Source: Clostridia bacterium (lineage in GTDB: Bacteria > Bacillota > Clostridia > Oscillospirales > CAG-272). Taken from it: DNA of 64,000 nt. The stretch spans positions 186,001-250,000 of the forward strand of contig JAFUNF010000006.1 of NCBI GenBank assembly GCA_017473085.1, in the 5' to 3' direction. The position numbers and the translations under genes are program-made. The notes under the pieces were generated by a model, which ran no database searches, was not told the origin of the DNA, and saw only the letters and a program-made list of their open reading frames with translations. Position 1 is the first letter of the stretch. The number at the start of each line of letters is the position of its first letter. Below, one piece after another: positions 16,111-25,683 of the stretch.

Positions 16111-17211
16111 TTAATCGTTATGTTTATCAAGTAGAGCGTGAATTTTTTGAACAGGATTCAACAAGCTACTAATAGATGCATCACGGTTAATAGTATCTAC
16201 AATGTAAGATACATATTTACTCATATTAACATCACAGTACCATTCTCTGGAAAGAATTTCCTTAGTATGATATGTAAGATTGGTTGCGAAAATCTTATCA
16301 AAAATACCCTCTTCGTAAGCCTTATCGAACTTTTCGAGACCATTGCAAAATAGTGCAAATGTAGCAAATACAAATACTCTCTTTGCTCCACGCTCTTTTA
16401 ATTGCAATGCAACATCAATCATTGAGTCTCCAGAGGAAATCATATCATCAACAACAATTACATCCTTGCCTGTTAAATCATTTCCAAGATATTCATGTGC
16501 TTCGATAGGGTTCTTACCATCAATTATAATTGAATAATTACGTCTCTTGTAGAACATACCGAGTTCAATTCCAAGCACGGAAGCTATGTACATCGAACGA
16601 CCAATAGCACCTTCATCTGGTGATACAACCATGATGTGCTCCTTGTCAAGCTTTACTTCAGGTACATTCTTAAGAAGTGCCTTAAGCATTTGGTATGCTG
16701 GTCGTACATTATCAAATCCCTTTAGTGGAATTGCATTTTGAACTCTTGGGTCGTGTGCGTCAAATGTAATGATATTTGTAACGCCCATCGAAGATAGCTC
16801 TTGCAAAGCTAATGCACAGTCAAGAGATTCTCTCGCTGAACGCTTATGTTGTCTGCCCTCATAAAGCATAGGCATAATTACGCTAATTCTTCTTGGCTTA
16901 CCACCAGTTGCTGCTATTACTCTTTTAAGGTCTTGAAAATGGTCATCAGGACTCATTGGCACTTGCATGCCATACATTTTGTATGTAACTCCGTAATTGA
17001 AGCAATCCGAAATAATGTAAAGGTCAAGACCTCTCATTGATTCATTTATCAAAGCTTTAGCTTCGCCTGAGCCAAACCTTGGGCATTGAGCATCTACTAC
17101 AAAGGTTTTATCTGTATTTCTCAATTGCTTAAGATAATGATCAACCTGCGCTGTAAATTCTTCGCAGCCTCTCATACCTATTACCTTTAATTCTCCATTT
17201 AAATGTTCCAT
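16111..17211 (-). CDS. prs: Ribose-phosphate pyrophosphokinase (PRPP synthetase), long divergent type
   Basis: Makes PRPP from ribose 5-phosphate and ATP for nucleotide, histidine and NAD synthesis. 366 residues against about 315 for the common form. Core motifs remain: the ATP-side segment PMLYEGRQHKR, ITFDAHDPRVQN in place of the usual DLHAxQIQ, PDEGAIGR, KRRNYS and the PRPP loop VIVVDDMISSGDSM. Extra sequence is at the N-terminus and in the C-terminal 40 residues. Similar long forms occur in other clostridia (from memory). It lies between the SIS gene and argS in one transcription direction. Confidence 0.9.
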   Translation of the reverse strand: MEHLNGELKVIGMRGCEEFTAQVDHYLKQLRNTDKTFVVDAQCPRFGSGEAKALINESMRGLDLYIISDCFNYGVTYKMYGMQVPMSPDDHFQDLKRVIAATGGKPRRISVIMPMLYEGRQHKRSARESLDCALALQELSSMGVTNIITFDAHDPRVQNAIPLKGFDNVRPAYQMLKALLKNVPEVKLDKEHIMVVSPDEGAIGRSMYIASVLGIELGMFYKRRNYSIIIDGKNPIEAHEYLGNDLTGKDVIVVDDMISSGDSMIDVALQLKERGAKRVFVFATFALFCNGLEKFDKAYEEGIFDKIFATNLTYHTKEILSREWYCDVNMSKYVSYIVDTINRDASISSLLNPVQKIHALLDKHND

Positions 17212-17238
17212 AATATTTCCCCCGTTAAGTCTATTAAA

Positions 17239-18279
17239 TTATTTTGTTACAGTTATTTTAGCGATAACATCAGATTTATCTGGGTCAATTCCCTTTAGTA
17301 ATACAAGCTTCAAAGCAAAAATTTGCATTACAAGCGCTAAAATAAATGGCATAGTAAATTCATTGTTTGTGCTGTTGACTTTAATAACGTTAGAAACATT
17401 ATCAAAAAATTCAGCCTTATCAGTAATTAAAACTGTGTTAGCATTTATACCAGATAACTTGTCAACCATCTTTTTTGCATCTTGAATTACAGCGCCATCT
17501 TGTGCAAATACAAAAGCTAAATCATTATTATGGAGCTGTGCAACAGGACCATGATAAAAATCAGATATAGGATATCCCTTCATTTTCATCTTGTTAGTTT
17601 CAAGAATTTTTAAGGCACCCTCAAGTGCAATTGGATATGACATTCCACGACCTAACACAACACCTTCCTTATAATCAAGAAGTGTTTTACTAATAGCTTC
17701 TACTTGATCAGGCAGATATGAAAGTGCGTCTTCCATCTGCCCAGAAATGTTATCAAGAGAGCTTTGTAAATCTTTATCTTGTGACCATTCAGCACACAAT
17801 AATGCAAGTAAATACATTTGAGCCGTGAAGGTTTTGGTAGCCGCAATGCTCTTTTCTTCGCCTGCATTACAGTATAAATGATATTCAGCCGTCTTAGCGA
17901 GCAAGGACTTTGGGTTGTTTGTAATTGAAACTGTAATCATACCTTGCTCTTTAGCAGAAAGTAAAACCGCGTTAACGTCCTCTGCACGTCCAGATTGTGA
18001 TACACCAATAACCAGAGTATTACTGAATTTAATATTACCATTATACTGGGTAAATATAGATGGAGTACCAAGCGTGCACTGCATTCCTAATACTGCACCA
18101 TACAAGTATTGAGCATATATACATGCGTGATCAGATGTGCCTCTTGCTACAAAATAAACATTTGTTATGTTTTTCTCTTTAATTTTTTCAATAAGACTTG
18201 TAATTGTAGTAATATTTGACTTTTTTATTCCCGCAAGAACAGAGGGCTGTTCTCTAATTTCTTTTTCCAAGTTGATCAT
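17239..18279 (-). CDS. SIS-domain sugar-phosphate isomerase/deaminase (GlmS C-terminal-like)
   Basis: 346 residues forming two SIS domains, without the glutaminase domain of GlmS. VYFVARGTSDHAC and VIGVSQSGRAEDVNAV are the phosphosugar-binding loops of the first domain, and GEEKSIAATKTFTAQ is the GlmS-like segment. The second domain includes VLGRGMSYPIALEGALKI and YHGPVAQL. Such proteins act on amino-sugar or fructosamine phosphates (AgaS, FrlB, NagB-like). Ten bases after rhaA, so probably co-expressed with rhamnose genes, though no direct role in that pathway is known to me. Substrate open. Confidence 0.85.
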   Translation of the reverse strand: MINLEKEIREQPSVLAGIKKSNITTITSLIEKIKEKNITNVYFVARGTSDHACIYAQYLYGAVLGMQCTLGTPSIFTQYNGNIKFSNTLVIGVSQSGRAEDVNAVLLSAKEQGMITVSITNNPKSLLAKTAEYHLYCNAGEEKSIAATKTFTAQMYLLALLCAEWSQDKDLQSSLDNISGQMEDALSYLPDQVEAISKTLLDYKEGVVLGRGMSYPIALEGALKILETNKMKMKGYPISDFYHGPVAQLHNNDLAFVFAQDGAVIQDAKKMVDKLSGINANTVLITDKAEFFDNVSNVIKVNSTNNEFTMPFILALVMQIFALKLVLLKGIDPDKSDVIAKITVTK

Positions 18280-18289
18280 TATTTACCTC

Positions 18290-19540
18290 TTATCTCTTTG
18301 AAAGAACTTCTTTTTCGTATTGCTTTACTTCCTCAAGCCAATCCATGCCACATGGAACACCGCATTCTCTGCAATATTCATCCCAAACAGCCTCGAAAGG
18401 CATAGATTTTAACTCTTCAAGCCAAGCAAGACGTGCAGTGTAGTCTAAATTAGTCTCAAATTCAATTAGCTTCTCAGTTGGTTCAAGCATTGCGAACAAA
18501 AGAGCTTTTTCAAGGTTTCTGGCACCGATAACCCATGCTGCGACTCTATTGATGCTCGCATCAAAATAATCTAGACCGATATGTATTCTATCCATTTCGC
18601 CACTTCTAACAATTTCTTGGGCAATTGCCTTAAGCTCATCGTCAAAGATTACCACATGGTCACTATCCCATCTTACAGGGCGAGACACATGCAAAAGAAG
18701 GCCTGGTGTAAATTGAAGTGCTGTACTAATTTTATCAGAAATAAATTCTGTTGGATGGAAATGTCCAGCATCAAGAGTTAGATACTGACCATTTTTTGCA
18801 CAATAGCCAAGATAAAAGTCATTAGAACCGATTGTACAGCTTTCTGCACCGATACCAAAAACCTTACCCTCTAATGCAGCAACATTATATTTTGGGTCAA
18901 CAGGCACTGCAAAAATTTGGTTTAAAGAATCCTCAAGTCTTTCACGATAGCCTTTTCTATCAACTGGAGTATCCTTGAATCCATCAGGAATCCAGTAGTT
19001 GCTAGCACATACCTCGCCCATTTGCTTACCTATGTATTCTGCAATCTTTCTAACAGAAATTACGTGATTAATCCAAAACTTTCTAATTTTTTCATCGTGG
19101 TGGCTAAGAGTAAAGCCATCATCAGAGTTTGGATGTGAAAAGCATGTAGGATCTAAATTCAAACCGAATCCATTTTTCTTTGCCCATTCGATCCAGCTAT
19201 CGTAAAACTCGGGCTTTAAGTTTTCTCTGTCAACCTTTTCTCCCTTGCTATCGAGGTAGATTGCATGCAAGCTAAGCTTTTTCTTTCCTGGAATCATAGA
19301 TGCAGCCTTTTCAAAATCAGCTCTTAATTCATCAATATTGCGAGCTGCACCAGGATAGTTACCAGTTGTTTGAATTCCACCAGTTAATGGTCCTTGATTT
19401 TCGAATCCCTTTACATCGTCACCCTGCCAGCATTGGATAGATACAGGTACATTCTTTAGGGTTGCTATTACCTTGTCTGCGTCAACCCCTATTTTTGAAT
19501 ACATTTCTTTTGCAATTTCATACATTTTATTTGTGCTCAT
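18290..19540 (-). CDS. rhaA: L-rhamnose isomerase
   Basis: Converts L-rhamnose to L-rhamnulose, first step of rhamnose breakdown. About 416 residues, the normal length. Recognisable stretches are VPVSIQCWQGDDVKGFE, the metal-site region LDAGHFHPTEFISDK and GLYFDAS-like HIGLDYFDASINR. I chose ATG 19540 (MSTNKMYEIAKEMY); the longer frame to 19594 would run into the rhaB coding end. A GGAAAGGA ribosome site lies within the rhaB stop region, two bases separate the genes, and translation is likely coupled. Confidence 0.96.
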   Translation of the reverse strand: MSTNKMYEIAKEMYSKIGVDADKVIATLKNVPVSIQCWQGDDVKGFENQGPLTGGIQTTGNYPGAARNIDELRADFEKAASMIPGKKKLSLHAIYLDSKGEKVDRENLKPEFYDSWIEWAKKNGFGLNLDPTCFSHPNSDDGFTLSHHDEKIRKFWINHVISVRKIAEYIGKQMGEVCASNYWIPDGFKDTPVDRKGYRERLEDSLNQIFAVPVDPKYNVAALEGKVFGIGAESCTIGSNDFYLGYCAKNGQYLTLDAGHFHPTEFISDKISTALQFTPGLLLHVSRPVRWDSDHVVIFDDELKAIAQEIVRSGEMDRIHIGLDYFDASINRVAAWVIGARNLEKALLFAMLEPTEKLIEFETNLDYTARLAWLEELKSMPFEAVWDEYCRECGVPCGMDWLEEVKQYEKEVLSKR

Positions 19541-19542
19541 AA

Positions 19543-21030
19543 CTAAAATTCCTTTCCGCAAATTGATAAAAATCTTTGATAAGCCTCTTCCCAAGCATCA
19601 TTGTGCTTAGATTCATACACCTTTACATCGAATGAATTAGTAATAATTTCTCTTGCCTCACAAATATCCTTAATTGCTCCAGCAGCAATAGCCTGCATTG
19701 TAATATTACCGATTGCTGTTGCTTCAACAGGACCTGCATAAACTGTTCTGTTGGATGCATCTGCAGCCCATTGACAAAGAACTGCCTCCTTTGTACCTCC
19801 ACCAACAATATTAATGGATGAATATTTTTTGCCCGTCATAGCTTCAATCGTTTCAATAGTCTGCCTATAACATAAAGCTAAGCTTTCAAAAATACATCTT
19901 ACTATTTCGCCAACAGTTTGAGGTACATATTGACCAGTTTTTTGGCAAAATTCTCTAATTCGTCCTGGCATGTCGCCTGCTGGAGAAAATAAAACATTAT
20001 TAGGATCAATAAAGCACGCAAAGGGCTTAGAAGCAAGAGCTAAATCTGTAAGCTCATCAAATGTATAGCTCGTACCTTCTCTTTTCCATTGACGTCTAGA
20101 TTCCTGTTCAAGCCAAAGACCCATAATATTTTTAAGGAATCTAATTTTTCCTCCAGCACCGCCCTCATTTGTAAAGTTGTACTTCATTGATAAGTCGTTT
20201 ATAACTGGTTGATCGTTTTCTACACCCATCAAGGACCACGTACCGCTACTTATGTACACAAAGTCATCTCCACGCTTTGCAGGCACAGCAATAACCGCAC
20301 TTGCAGTATCGTGTGATGCAATATTCACAACATCAGCACGAATATCACCAAGTTCAGAAATTAGTGATTTAGTAAGCTTACCAACCTTGTGTCCTGGTGT
20401 AACAACAGGCGAGAACAAGCTTTCTTTTATTCCAAAAGCCTTTAGTAATTCTTTGGAAATAGCTCTCTCTTTGGCGTCAAGTACAGCTCCAGTTGAGGCT
20501 ATTGTATATTCGGTGTACTTTTCGCCAGTCAGGAAATAGTTTAACAAATCAGGTGTAAATAATAACCTTTCAGCATTTTCTACAATATAAGGCCTGTCCC
20601 TCATATCAGCTACTAACTGATAAATGGTATTAAAGTTCATAGTTTGAATACCAGTAATGCCATAAAGCTTCTCGAATGGTACTGTCTTAAAAGCGTATGG
20701 TTGAATGCCATCAGTTCTAACATCTCTATAATGATATGGATTAGCCATAAGTGCGCCATTTTTGTCAATATAACCATAATCGACACCCCATGTATCTATA
20801 CCAATGCTTTGAATTGTCTTATCCTCTGATAACGCACATTTAGATATTGATGCTTTAATTTCGTGAAAAATCCTTAAAATGTCCCAAGAAAAATTGCCGT
20901 TTGTATTAACGGGCTCATTTGGAAAACGATGATTCTCAGTAATTTTTAACGTATTACCATCAAAGGAACCTACTATGCCACGTCCACTTGAAGCACCAAG
21001 GTCGATAGCTAACATTTTTAGTTCAGACAT
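19543..21030 (-). CDS. rhaB: Rhamnulokinase
   Basis: FGGY-family kinase phosphorylating L-rhamnulose at O-1. 495 residues with the N-terminal ATPase fold LAIDLGASSGRGIVG, substrate region SIGIDTWGVDYG, and the C-terminal phosphate/adenosine segments SSGTWSLMGVE and INIVGGGTKEAVLCQWAAD. ATG 21030 has GAGGT seven bases upstream; the in-frame ATG at 21042 is part of that ribosome site. First gene of the series. The aldolase RhaD and a rhamnose transporter are not in the window, so the pathway must be completed elsewhere. Confidence 0.96.
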   Translation of the reverse strand: MSELKMLAIDLGASSGRGIVGSFDGNTLKITENHRFPNEPVNTNGNFSWDILRIFHEIKASISKCALSEDKTIQSIGIDTWGVDYGYIDKNGALMANPYHYRDVRTDGIQPYAFKTVPFEKLYGITGIQTMNFNTIYQLVADMRDRPYIVENAERLLFTPDLLNYFLTGEKYTEYTIASTGAVLDAKERAISKELLKAFGIKESLFSPVVTPGHKVGKLTKSLISELGDIRADVVNIASHDTASAVIAVPAKRGDDFVYISSGTWSLMGVENDQPVINDLSMKYNFTNEGGAGGKIRFLKNIMGLWLEQESRRQWKREGTSYTFDELTDLALASKPFACFIDPNNVLFSPAGDMPGRIREFCQKTGQYVPQTVGEIVRCIFESLALCYRQTIETIEAMTGKKYSSINIVGGGTKEAVLCQWAADASNRTVYAGPVEATAIGNITMQAIAAGAIKDICEAREIITNSFDVKVYESKHNDAWEEAYQRFLSICGKEF

Positions 21031-21094
21031 AATAAACCTCATTTTTGTAGAATTAATTAAATTTAAAATTGTACTTTGAATTTAACCAAGTTAT

Positions 21095-21123
21095 ATTATA
21101 ACAATTGTATATTAAAATTGCAA
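21095..21123 (-). promoter_or_regulatory. Promoter of rhaB-rhaA-SIS-prs-argS-yebC
   Basis: Minus strand TTGCAA (21123-21118), 17-bp spacer, TATAAT (21100-21095). Downstream, ACTTTG (21073-21078) and CCAAGT (21086-21091) form an imperfect inverted repeat over the expected start of transcription, a possible operator of a rhamnose regulator not encoded here. Confidence 0.65.
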
Positions 21124-21146
21124 GAGATTTGAGTAATATTATTGTA

Positions 21147-23531
21147 TTATTTCAATTCAATAATAGTGACACCATGGTCACCTTCGCCATAATTTCCGTT
21201 TCTAAAGCTCTTTATTCTTTGGTCACGTTTGAAAAAGGTCCAAAGTCCTGTTCTAAGTGCTCCTGTTCCCTTTCCATGAATTATAGTTACTGAATTTACA
21301 CCATAAATCATGGCATCATCTAAATACTTATCAATATCCTGCCAAGCTTCTTCTATGTTAAAGCCTCTTACGTCAAATGATGGGGAAAAGCTTTTTGTCG
21401 GCATAGATGATAGTCCAGTTTGTGTAATAGGTGCTGGTGTTTTCTTTTCTTTCTTTTTCGGCAAATCAGTTGCCAACATCAAGCGAGAAATTTCTGTTTT
21501 AGTACTAATGTTACCAGTTTGAACTAAAACCTTGCCTTTCCTATCAGGAATACTAATTACTACTCCATCAACACCAGAATCTTTAAATACAACTCTATCA
21601 CCCTTAACTAAATTTCTAGGCAAGACATAATCATCCTTAATTTCAATAACAGGATTATATTTGTCATCCGCTTTTGATATTAGCGATCTGATTTCTTTTT
21701 TTGAATCGCCATAAATTTTTGAAAAATCTTTAGAATTCTTTTCTTTTTCAAGCTTATCAAGCTTTTCGAAAATCAAATCAGCACTTGCTCTTGCACCCGA
21801 TATCATTTGTCTAGCTTTGTTAAGCATATCGTCGCTATCTTTTTTTGCATTAGATAGACGTTTTTCTAATTCTAACTCAGATTCTTGTTTAAACTTTTCA
21901 AATTCTTTTCTTAATCTACTTGCTTCATTTTTTTCATTTTCTAATTCAAGTCTTGTGATGTCTAATTTTTCAATAACAGATTCAAAGCTTCTTGCATCAT
22001 TAGACAACAAATCCTTAGCACGACTTATAATGCTATTATCAATGCCAAGACGTTGAGAAATAAGAAAAGCATTAGATTTTCCTGGTGTACCAATTATTAA
22101 CTTATAAGTTGGCTTTAAGGTGTTTACATCAAATTCACAGGATGCATTAGATACACCTTCTGTATTAAGTGCAAATGCCTTAAGCTCGGCATAGTGAGTT
22201 GTAGCTGCACACATACATCCTTTATCTAAAACATTTTCTAATATAGATTGTGCAAGAGCTGCTCCCTCAATTGGATCAGTTCCAGCACCTAATTCATCAA
22301 AAAGTATCAAAGAATGTTCTGATGCATTTTTTAATATGTCAGTTATAGATACGATATGAGAAGAAAATGTAGATAAAGACTGCTCTATACTCTGTTCATC
22401 TCCAATATCAGGGAATATTCCGTCTAAAACACACAACGAAGCCTTGTCACACGGGAGTTGTAGTCCAGATTGAGCCATCAATGAAAAAAGACCCAATGTT
22501 TTCAAAGTAACAGTTTTGCCACCAGTGTTAGGACCGGTAATAACCAACATCTTATAGTCTATTCCCAAAGAAACATCTATGGGAACAACCGTTTTATTAT
22601 CCAATAACGGGTGTCTGGCTTGAATATAGCTAATTTCTTTTTTGTTAGAAAAGGTTGGCTCAATGGCGTTCATTTTGAACGCTAATTCTGCACAAGCAAA
22701 AGTAAACGCAATTTCAGTAATGTTGTAGTAATTATTGCGTAGTTGATAAGAAATTTCGGATATTTTATTTGAATACTCCGATAGAATCCTTTCAATCTCG
22801 ATACTTTCAGCATTTACTAATGTTCTAAGCTCGTTATTAGCTTCAACCACAGCAAGAGGCTCAATAAACAAGGTAGAACCTGTACCAGAAGTATCATGAA
22901 TCAAGCCCTTGATTTCATTTTTATCTTCATTTTTAACTGGTAGAACGTATCTCCCATTACGCATTGTTACTAATGACTCGCGCAAATGCTTAGCTTTATC
23001 ACCAGTTAAAAAGCTCTGCAGCACTTCTCTAATACGATTTGTTTGATATCTTATTTTTCTTCGAATATCTGATAACACAGGACTGGCATCGTCAGCAATT
23101 AAATCTTCTCCCAAAATATCATGCTTAATGGCATCCTCAAGTGTTTTGTTGGAAACAAGATTTTCAAATACATCTAACAAATTACATGGCTTTACTGCAT
23201 CAGTATGAATGTATTCAAGTAATACCCTCGATACAGTCAAAGATGATGCAATATCTAAGATTTCTCTTGGTGATAAAATAGATCCCTTTTCAGCCTTATC
23301 AACAATTTCTAATATTTCTGGCATATTATTGAAGGATGGTGCCCCCTTTAATGAAGAAATGTGTTTGGCATCAGATGTAAGAGCTTGTCTCTTTTTTACA
23401 GTTAATTCATTGGACGATGGAAGCAAAACTAATGACTTTTTTCTTGCACCTTCTGTCATGGCTATGGAACTGAGCAATAATCTAATTTTATCGAATTCTA
23501 AAATTCTAATAGCTTTGTCTAAATTTAACAT
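21147..23531 (-). CDS. mutS2: MutS2 family endonuclease/ribosome-quality factor with Smr domain
   Basis: 794 residues. MutS-type core without the mismatch-recognition domains, ATPase with Walker A GPNTGGKTVTLK and Walker B LILFDELGAGTDPIEGAALAQ, a long coiled coil (about residues 510-620, rich in Glu/Lys), and a C-terminal Smr domain with SVTIIHGKGTGALR. MutS2 suppresses homologous recombination and in Bacillus also rescues collided ribosomes. Last gene of the yqfC-mutS2 string; eight bases after recO. Confidence 0.96.
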   Translation of the reverse strand: MLNLDKAIRILEFDKIRLLLSSIAMTEGARKKSLVLLPSSNELTVKKRQALTSDAKHISSLKGAPSFNNMPEILEIVDKAEKGSILSPREILDIASSLTVSRVLLEYIHTDAVKPCNLLDVFENLVSNKTLEDAIKHDILGEDLIADDASPVLSDIRRKIRYQTNRIREVLQSFLTGDKAKHLRESLVTMRNGRYVLPVKNEDKNEIKGLIHDTSGTGSTLFIEPLAVVEANNELRTLVNAESIEIERILSEYSNKISEISYQLRNNYYNITEIAFTFACAELAFKMNAIEPTFSNKKEISYIQARHPLLDNKTVVPIDVSLGIDYKMLVITGPNTGGKTVTLKTLGLFSLMAQSGLQLPCDKASLCVLDGIFPDIGDEQSIEQSLSTFSSHIVSITDILKNASEHSLILFDELGAGTDPIEGAALAQSILENVLDKGCMCAATTHYAELKAFALNTEGVSNASCEFDVNTLKPTYKLIIGTPGKSNAFLISQRLGIDNSIISRAKDLLSNDARSFESVIEKLDITRLELENEKNEASRLRKEFEKFKQESELELEKRLSNAKKDSDDMLNKARQMISGARASADLIFEKLDKLEKEKNSKDFSKIYGDSKKEIRSLISKADDKYNPVIEIKDDYVLPRNLVKGDRVVFKDSGVDGVVISIPDRKGKVLVQTGNISTKTEISRLMLATDLPKKKEKKTPAPITQTGLSSMPTKSFSPSFDVRGFNIEEAWQDIDKYLDDAMIYGVNSVTIIHGKGTGALRTGLWTFFKRDQRIKSFRNGNYGEGDHGVTIIELK

Positions 23532-23539
23532 TTTTCTCC

Positions 23540-24328
23540 TTAAATGACCGATTTATAAAAATCTAAAGATGTAAATCCTCTTTCAAGATGATTTAATAAA
23601 AACTTCTCACAGGCATTATAAAACATATCCAATTCTGAATTTTCAATGTTAAATGCAGTAAATCTCTCTGGCTTAGCATTAACTATGTACAGGATAGCTT
23701 GTACAACCGCAGAGGATATTTGAATAAAGGGCTTAGCAACTCCTTGATCTGTATAGTTGATTTCCGAAATCGAGTAGTTGGCCTGCTCTCTGCATTTGGA
23801 ACAAATTACCACACCATCAAAAATATCAAGAAAACAATCACTGTTTATAAGATTACCACAAACACTGCATTGCTCAATGTTAGGTGCAAAACCAAGCTCA
23901 TAACACATTCTCATCTCAAAAGAAGCTCGAATAAATTCCAATGGTTTAATATCATTGGATATTAGATGAAGAGTATTCAAAAGTAATCTAAGAATATTGT
24001 CATCATTATTGCCCTCTTGGCATACATCGTTAGCAACCTCACAAATATACGAGGCAAGAGCGAACTTAATAATATCAGTTCTAACATTGAAATAACTCTC
24101 AATCAAATCACTTTCAACAATATAGTAATAATTGCCTCTTTTCCTGAGAGAAAAGGAAGAATAAGCAAATAACTGACAACAAGGAAGATGTCTGTTTTTT
24201 AGACTTTTGCCTCCTTTTACAATAACAGGTACTTTGCCAAATTTCTCAGTTAAAATGATTAGAAGCTTATCATTTTCCTCGAGATCATACTCATGTATTA
24301 CAAGGCCGTTCTTTTTAAACTCTATCAT
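23540..24328 (-). CDS. recO: DNA repair protein RecO
   Basis: Anneals single strands and helps RecR load RecA. 262 residues: N-terminal OB fold (GLVIHEYDLEENDKLLIILTEKFGK), helical domain with IRASFEMRMCYELGFAPNIEQC, and a four-cysteine zinc site CSVCGN ... CSKC. Overlaps the end of era by four bases (ATGA), so translation is coupled. era-recO is a common Firmicutes pair. Confidence 0.95.
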   Translation of the reverse strand: MIEFKKNGLVIHEYDLEENDKLLIILTEKFGKVPVIVKGGKSLKNRHLPCCQLFAYSSFSLRKRGNYYYIVESDLIESYFNVRTDIIKFALASYICEVANDVCQEGNNDDNILRLLLNTLHLISNDIKPLEFIRASFEMRMCYELGFAPNIEQCSVCGNLINSDCFLDIFDGVVICSKCREQANYSISEINYTDQGVAKPFIQISSAVVQAILYIVNAKPERFTAFNIENSELDMFYNACEKFLLNHLERGFTSLDFYKSVI

Positions 24329-25218
24329 TTAATCTCCTTGAGATTGTAACCTAAATTTATTAAGTTAACTGTATTGTCTCTCCATTTTTCTTTGACTTTT
24401 ACCCAAAGATTTATATAAACCTTTACTCCGAAAAATCTTTCAAGGTCTTCTCTTGCGTAAGTACCAATACGTTTTAAGGTTGCACCATTTTTTCCTATGA
24501 TGATTCCCTTGTGGGAATCCTTTTCACAAAATATCTCAGCTCTAATTCGAATAATAGTGCCTTCATCCTTAAACTCCTCAATTACCACAGCTGTACCATG
24601 AGGTATTTCATCTGAGAGGGTTCTCAGTATTTTTTCTCTAATCGTTTCCGCAACAATACTTCTTTCAGGCTGGTCAGTAATGATATCTTCTGGGAAAAAC
24701 CAATCACTTTCAACTAAAAACTGATTGCATTCATTTAGAATTGCATCAACACCATTTCCTTTTGATGCAGAAGCTGGCACTATTGCATCAAATTTATAGT
24801 AATCATTATACTCGGTAATAGCCTTCGCGATTGCCTCTGGATTTGACATATCAATTTTGTTAAGAACCAAAACAGAAGGTAACTTTGATTGTTTAATTTT
24901 ATCAATAATATCTTTTTCAATTTGACCCAAGCCGAAATTAACATCAGCAATCAAAATTACCGCGTCAGAGTTTCCAATAGATGAATCAGAAGCTGCAAGC
25001 ATATACTCACCTAACTTTGTTCTTGGCTTTTGAAATCCAGGTGTGTCCAAAAACACAAGCTGTACTTCATCCTTTGTATAGATACCCGTAATTCTTGTTC
25101 TTGTTGTTTGTGGCTTGGATGATACAATCGCAACCTTTTCTTTTAAAATAGCATTTAAAAGTGTGCTTTTTCCAACATTTGGTCTTCCTACAATAGCAAT
25201 AAAAGCAGTTTTTCTCAT
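24325..25218 (-). CDS. era: GTPase Era
   Basis: Essential GTPase that binds the 3' end of 16S rRNA and assists 30S assembly. 297 residues with G1 GRPNVGKSTLLN, effector region TRTRITGIY, G3 DTPGF, G4 NKID, G5 SASKG, and a C-terminal KH domain (KGIIIGKNGATLKRIG, VYINLWVKVKEKWR). Its first codon overlaps the last of ybeY by one base. Confidence 0.97.
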   Translation of the reverse strand: MRKTAFIAIVGRPNVGKSTLLNAILKEKVAIVSSKPQTTRTRITGIYTKDEVQLVFLDTPGFQKPRTKLGEYMLAASDSSIGNSDAVILIADVNFGLGQIEKDIIDKIKQSKLPSVLVLNKIDMSNPEAIAKAITEYNDYYKFDAIVPASASKGNGVDAILNECNQFLVESDWFFPEDIITDQPERSIVAETIREKILRTLSDEIPHGTAVVIEEFKDEGTIIRIRAEIFCEKDSHKGIIIGKNGATLKRIGTYAREDLERFFGVKVYINLWVKVKEKWRDNTVNLINLGYNLKEIK

Positions 25219-25682
25219 TAGTATCCAATTATCTCCATTATTTCTTTTTGTCTTCTTACCATATCCTTTTCATCTTCCTTCGATGTTTCGTGGTCATATC
25301 CCAACAAATGCAAAATCGAATGAACCGTAAGAAATGCAACCTCATGATAAAAGCTATGACCTATATGATGACCTTGTAAATATGCTCTTTCAAGAGAAAT
25401 AACAACATCGCCAAGCGGAACTGGTGTCAAAGCATCGTCAATATCGTTAATATCATCATACATAGGAAATGACAAAACATCAGTTGCACAATTTTTTCCT
25501 CTGTACTGATTATTTAATTCTTTAATCTGTTCATTGTCTAAAAAAGAAACAGATAACTCGGTATCAAAGTCAACCCCTTCATACACTAAAGTATTGAAGA
25601 TTGCCTTTCTAACTATTGCTTTAAGGGCAACTCTTACCTCTATTTTTTCTTGTTCGTTTTTAAAATCTACTGTTAATCTCAT
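25218..25682 (-). CDS. ybeY: Endoribonuclease YbeY
   Basis: Metal-dependent RNase needed for 16S rRNA 3' maturation and ribosome quality control. The HxxxHxxxxxH zinc motif is present in TVHSILHLLGYDHETSKEDE. About 154 residues from ATG 25682, which has AGGGG just upstream at the end of phoH; a longer frame to 25724 would overlap phoH by 41 bases. Follows phoH and precedes era, the standard clostridial order. Confidence 0.95.
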   Translation of the reverse strand: MRLTVDFKNEQEKIEVRVALKAIVRKAIFNTLVYEGVDFDTELSVSFLDNEQIKELNNQYRGKNCATDVLSFPMYDDINDIDDALTPVPLGDVVISLERAYLQGHHIGHSFYHEVAFLTVHSILHLLGYDHETSKEDEKDMVRRQKEIMEIIGY

Positions 25683-25683
25683 T

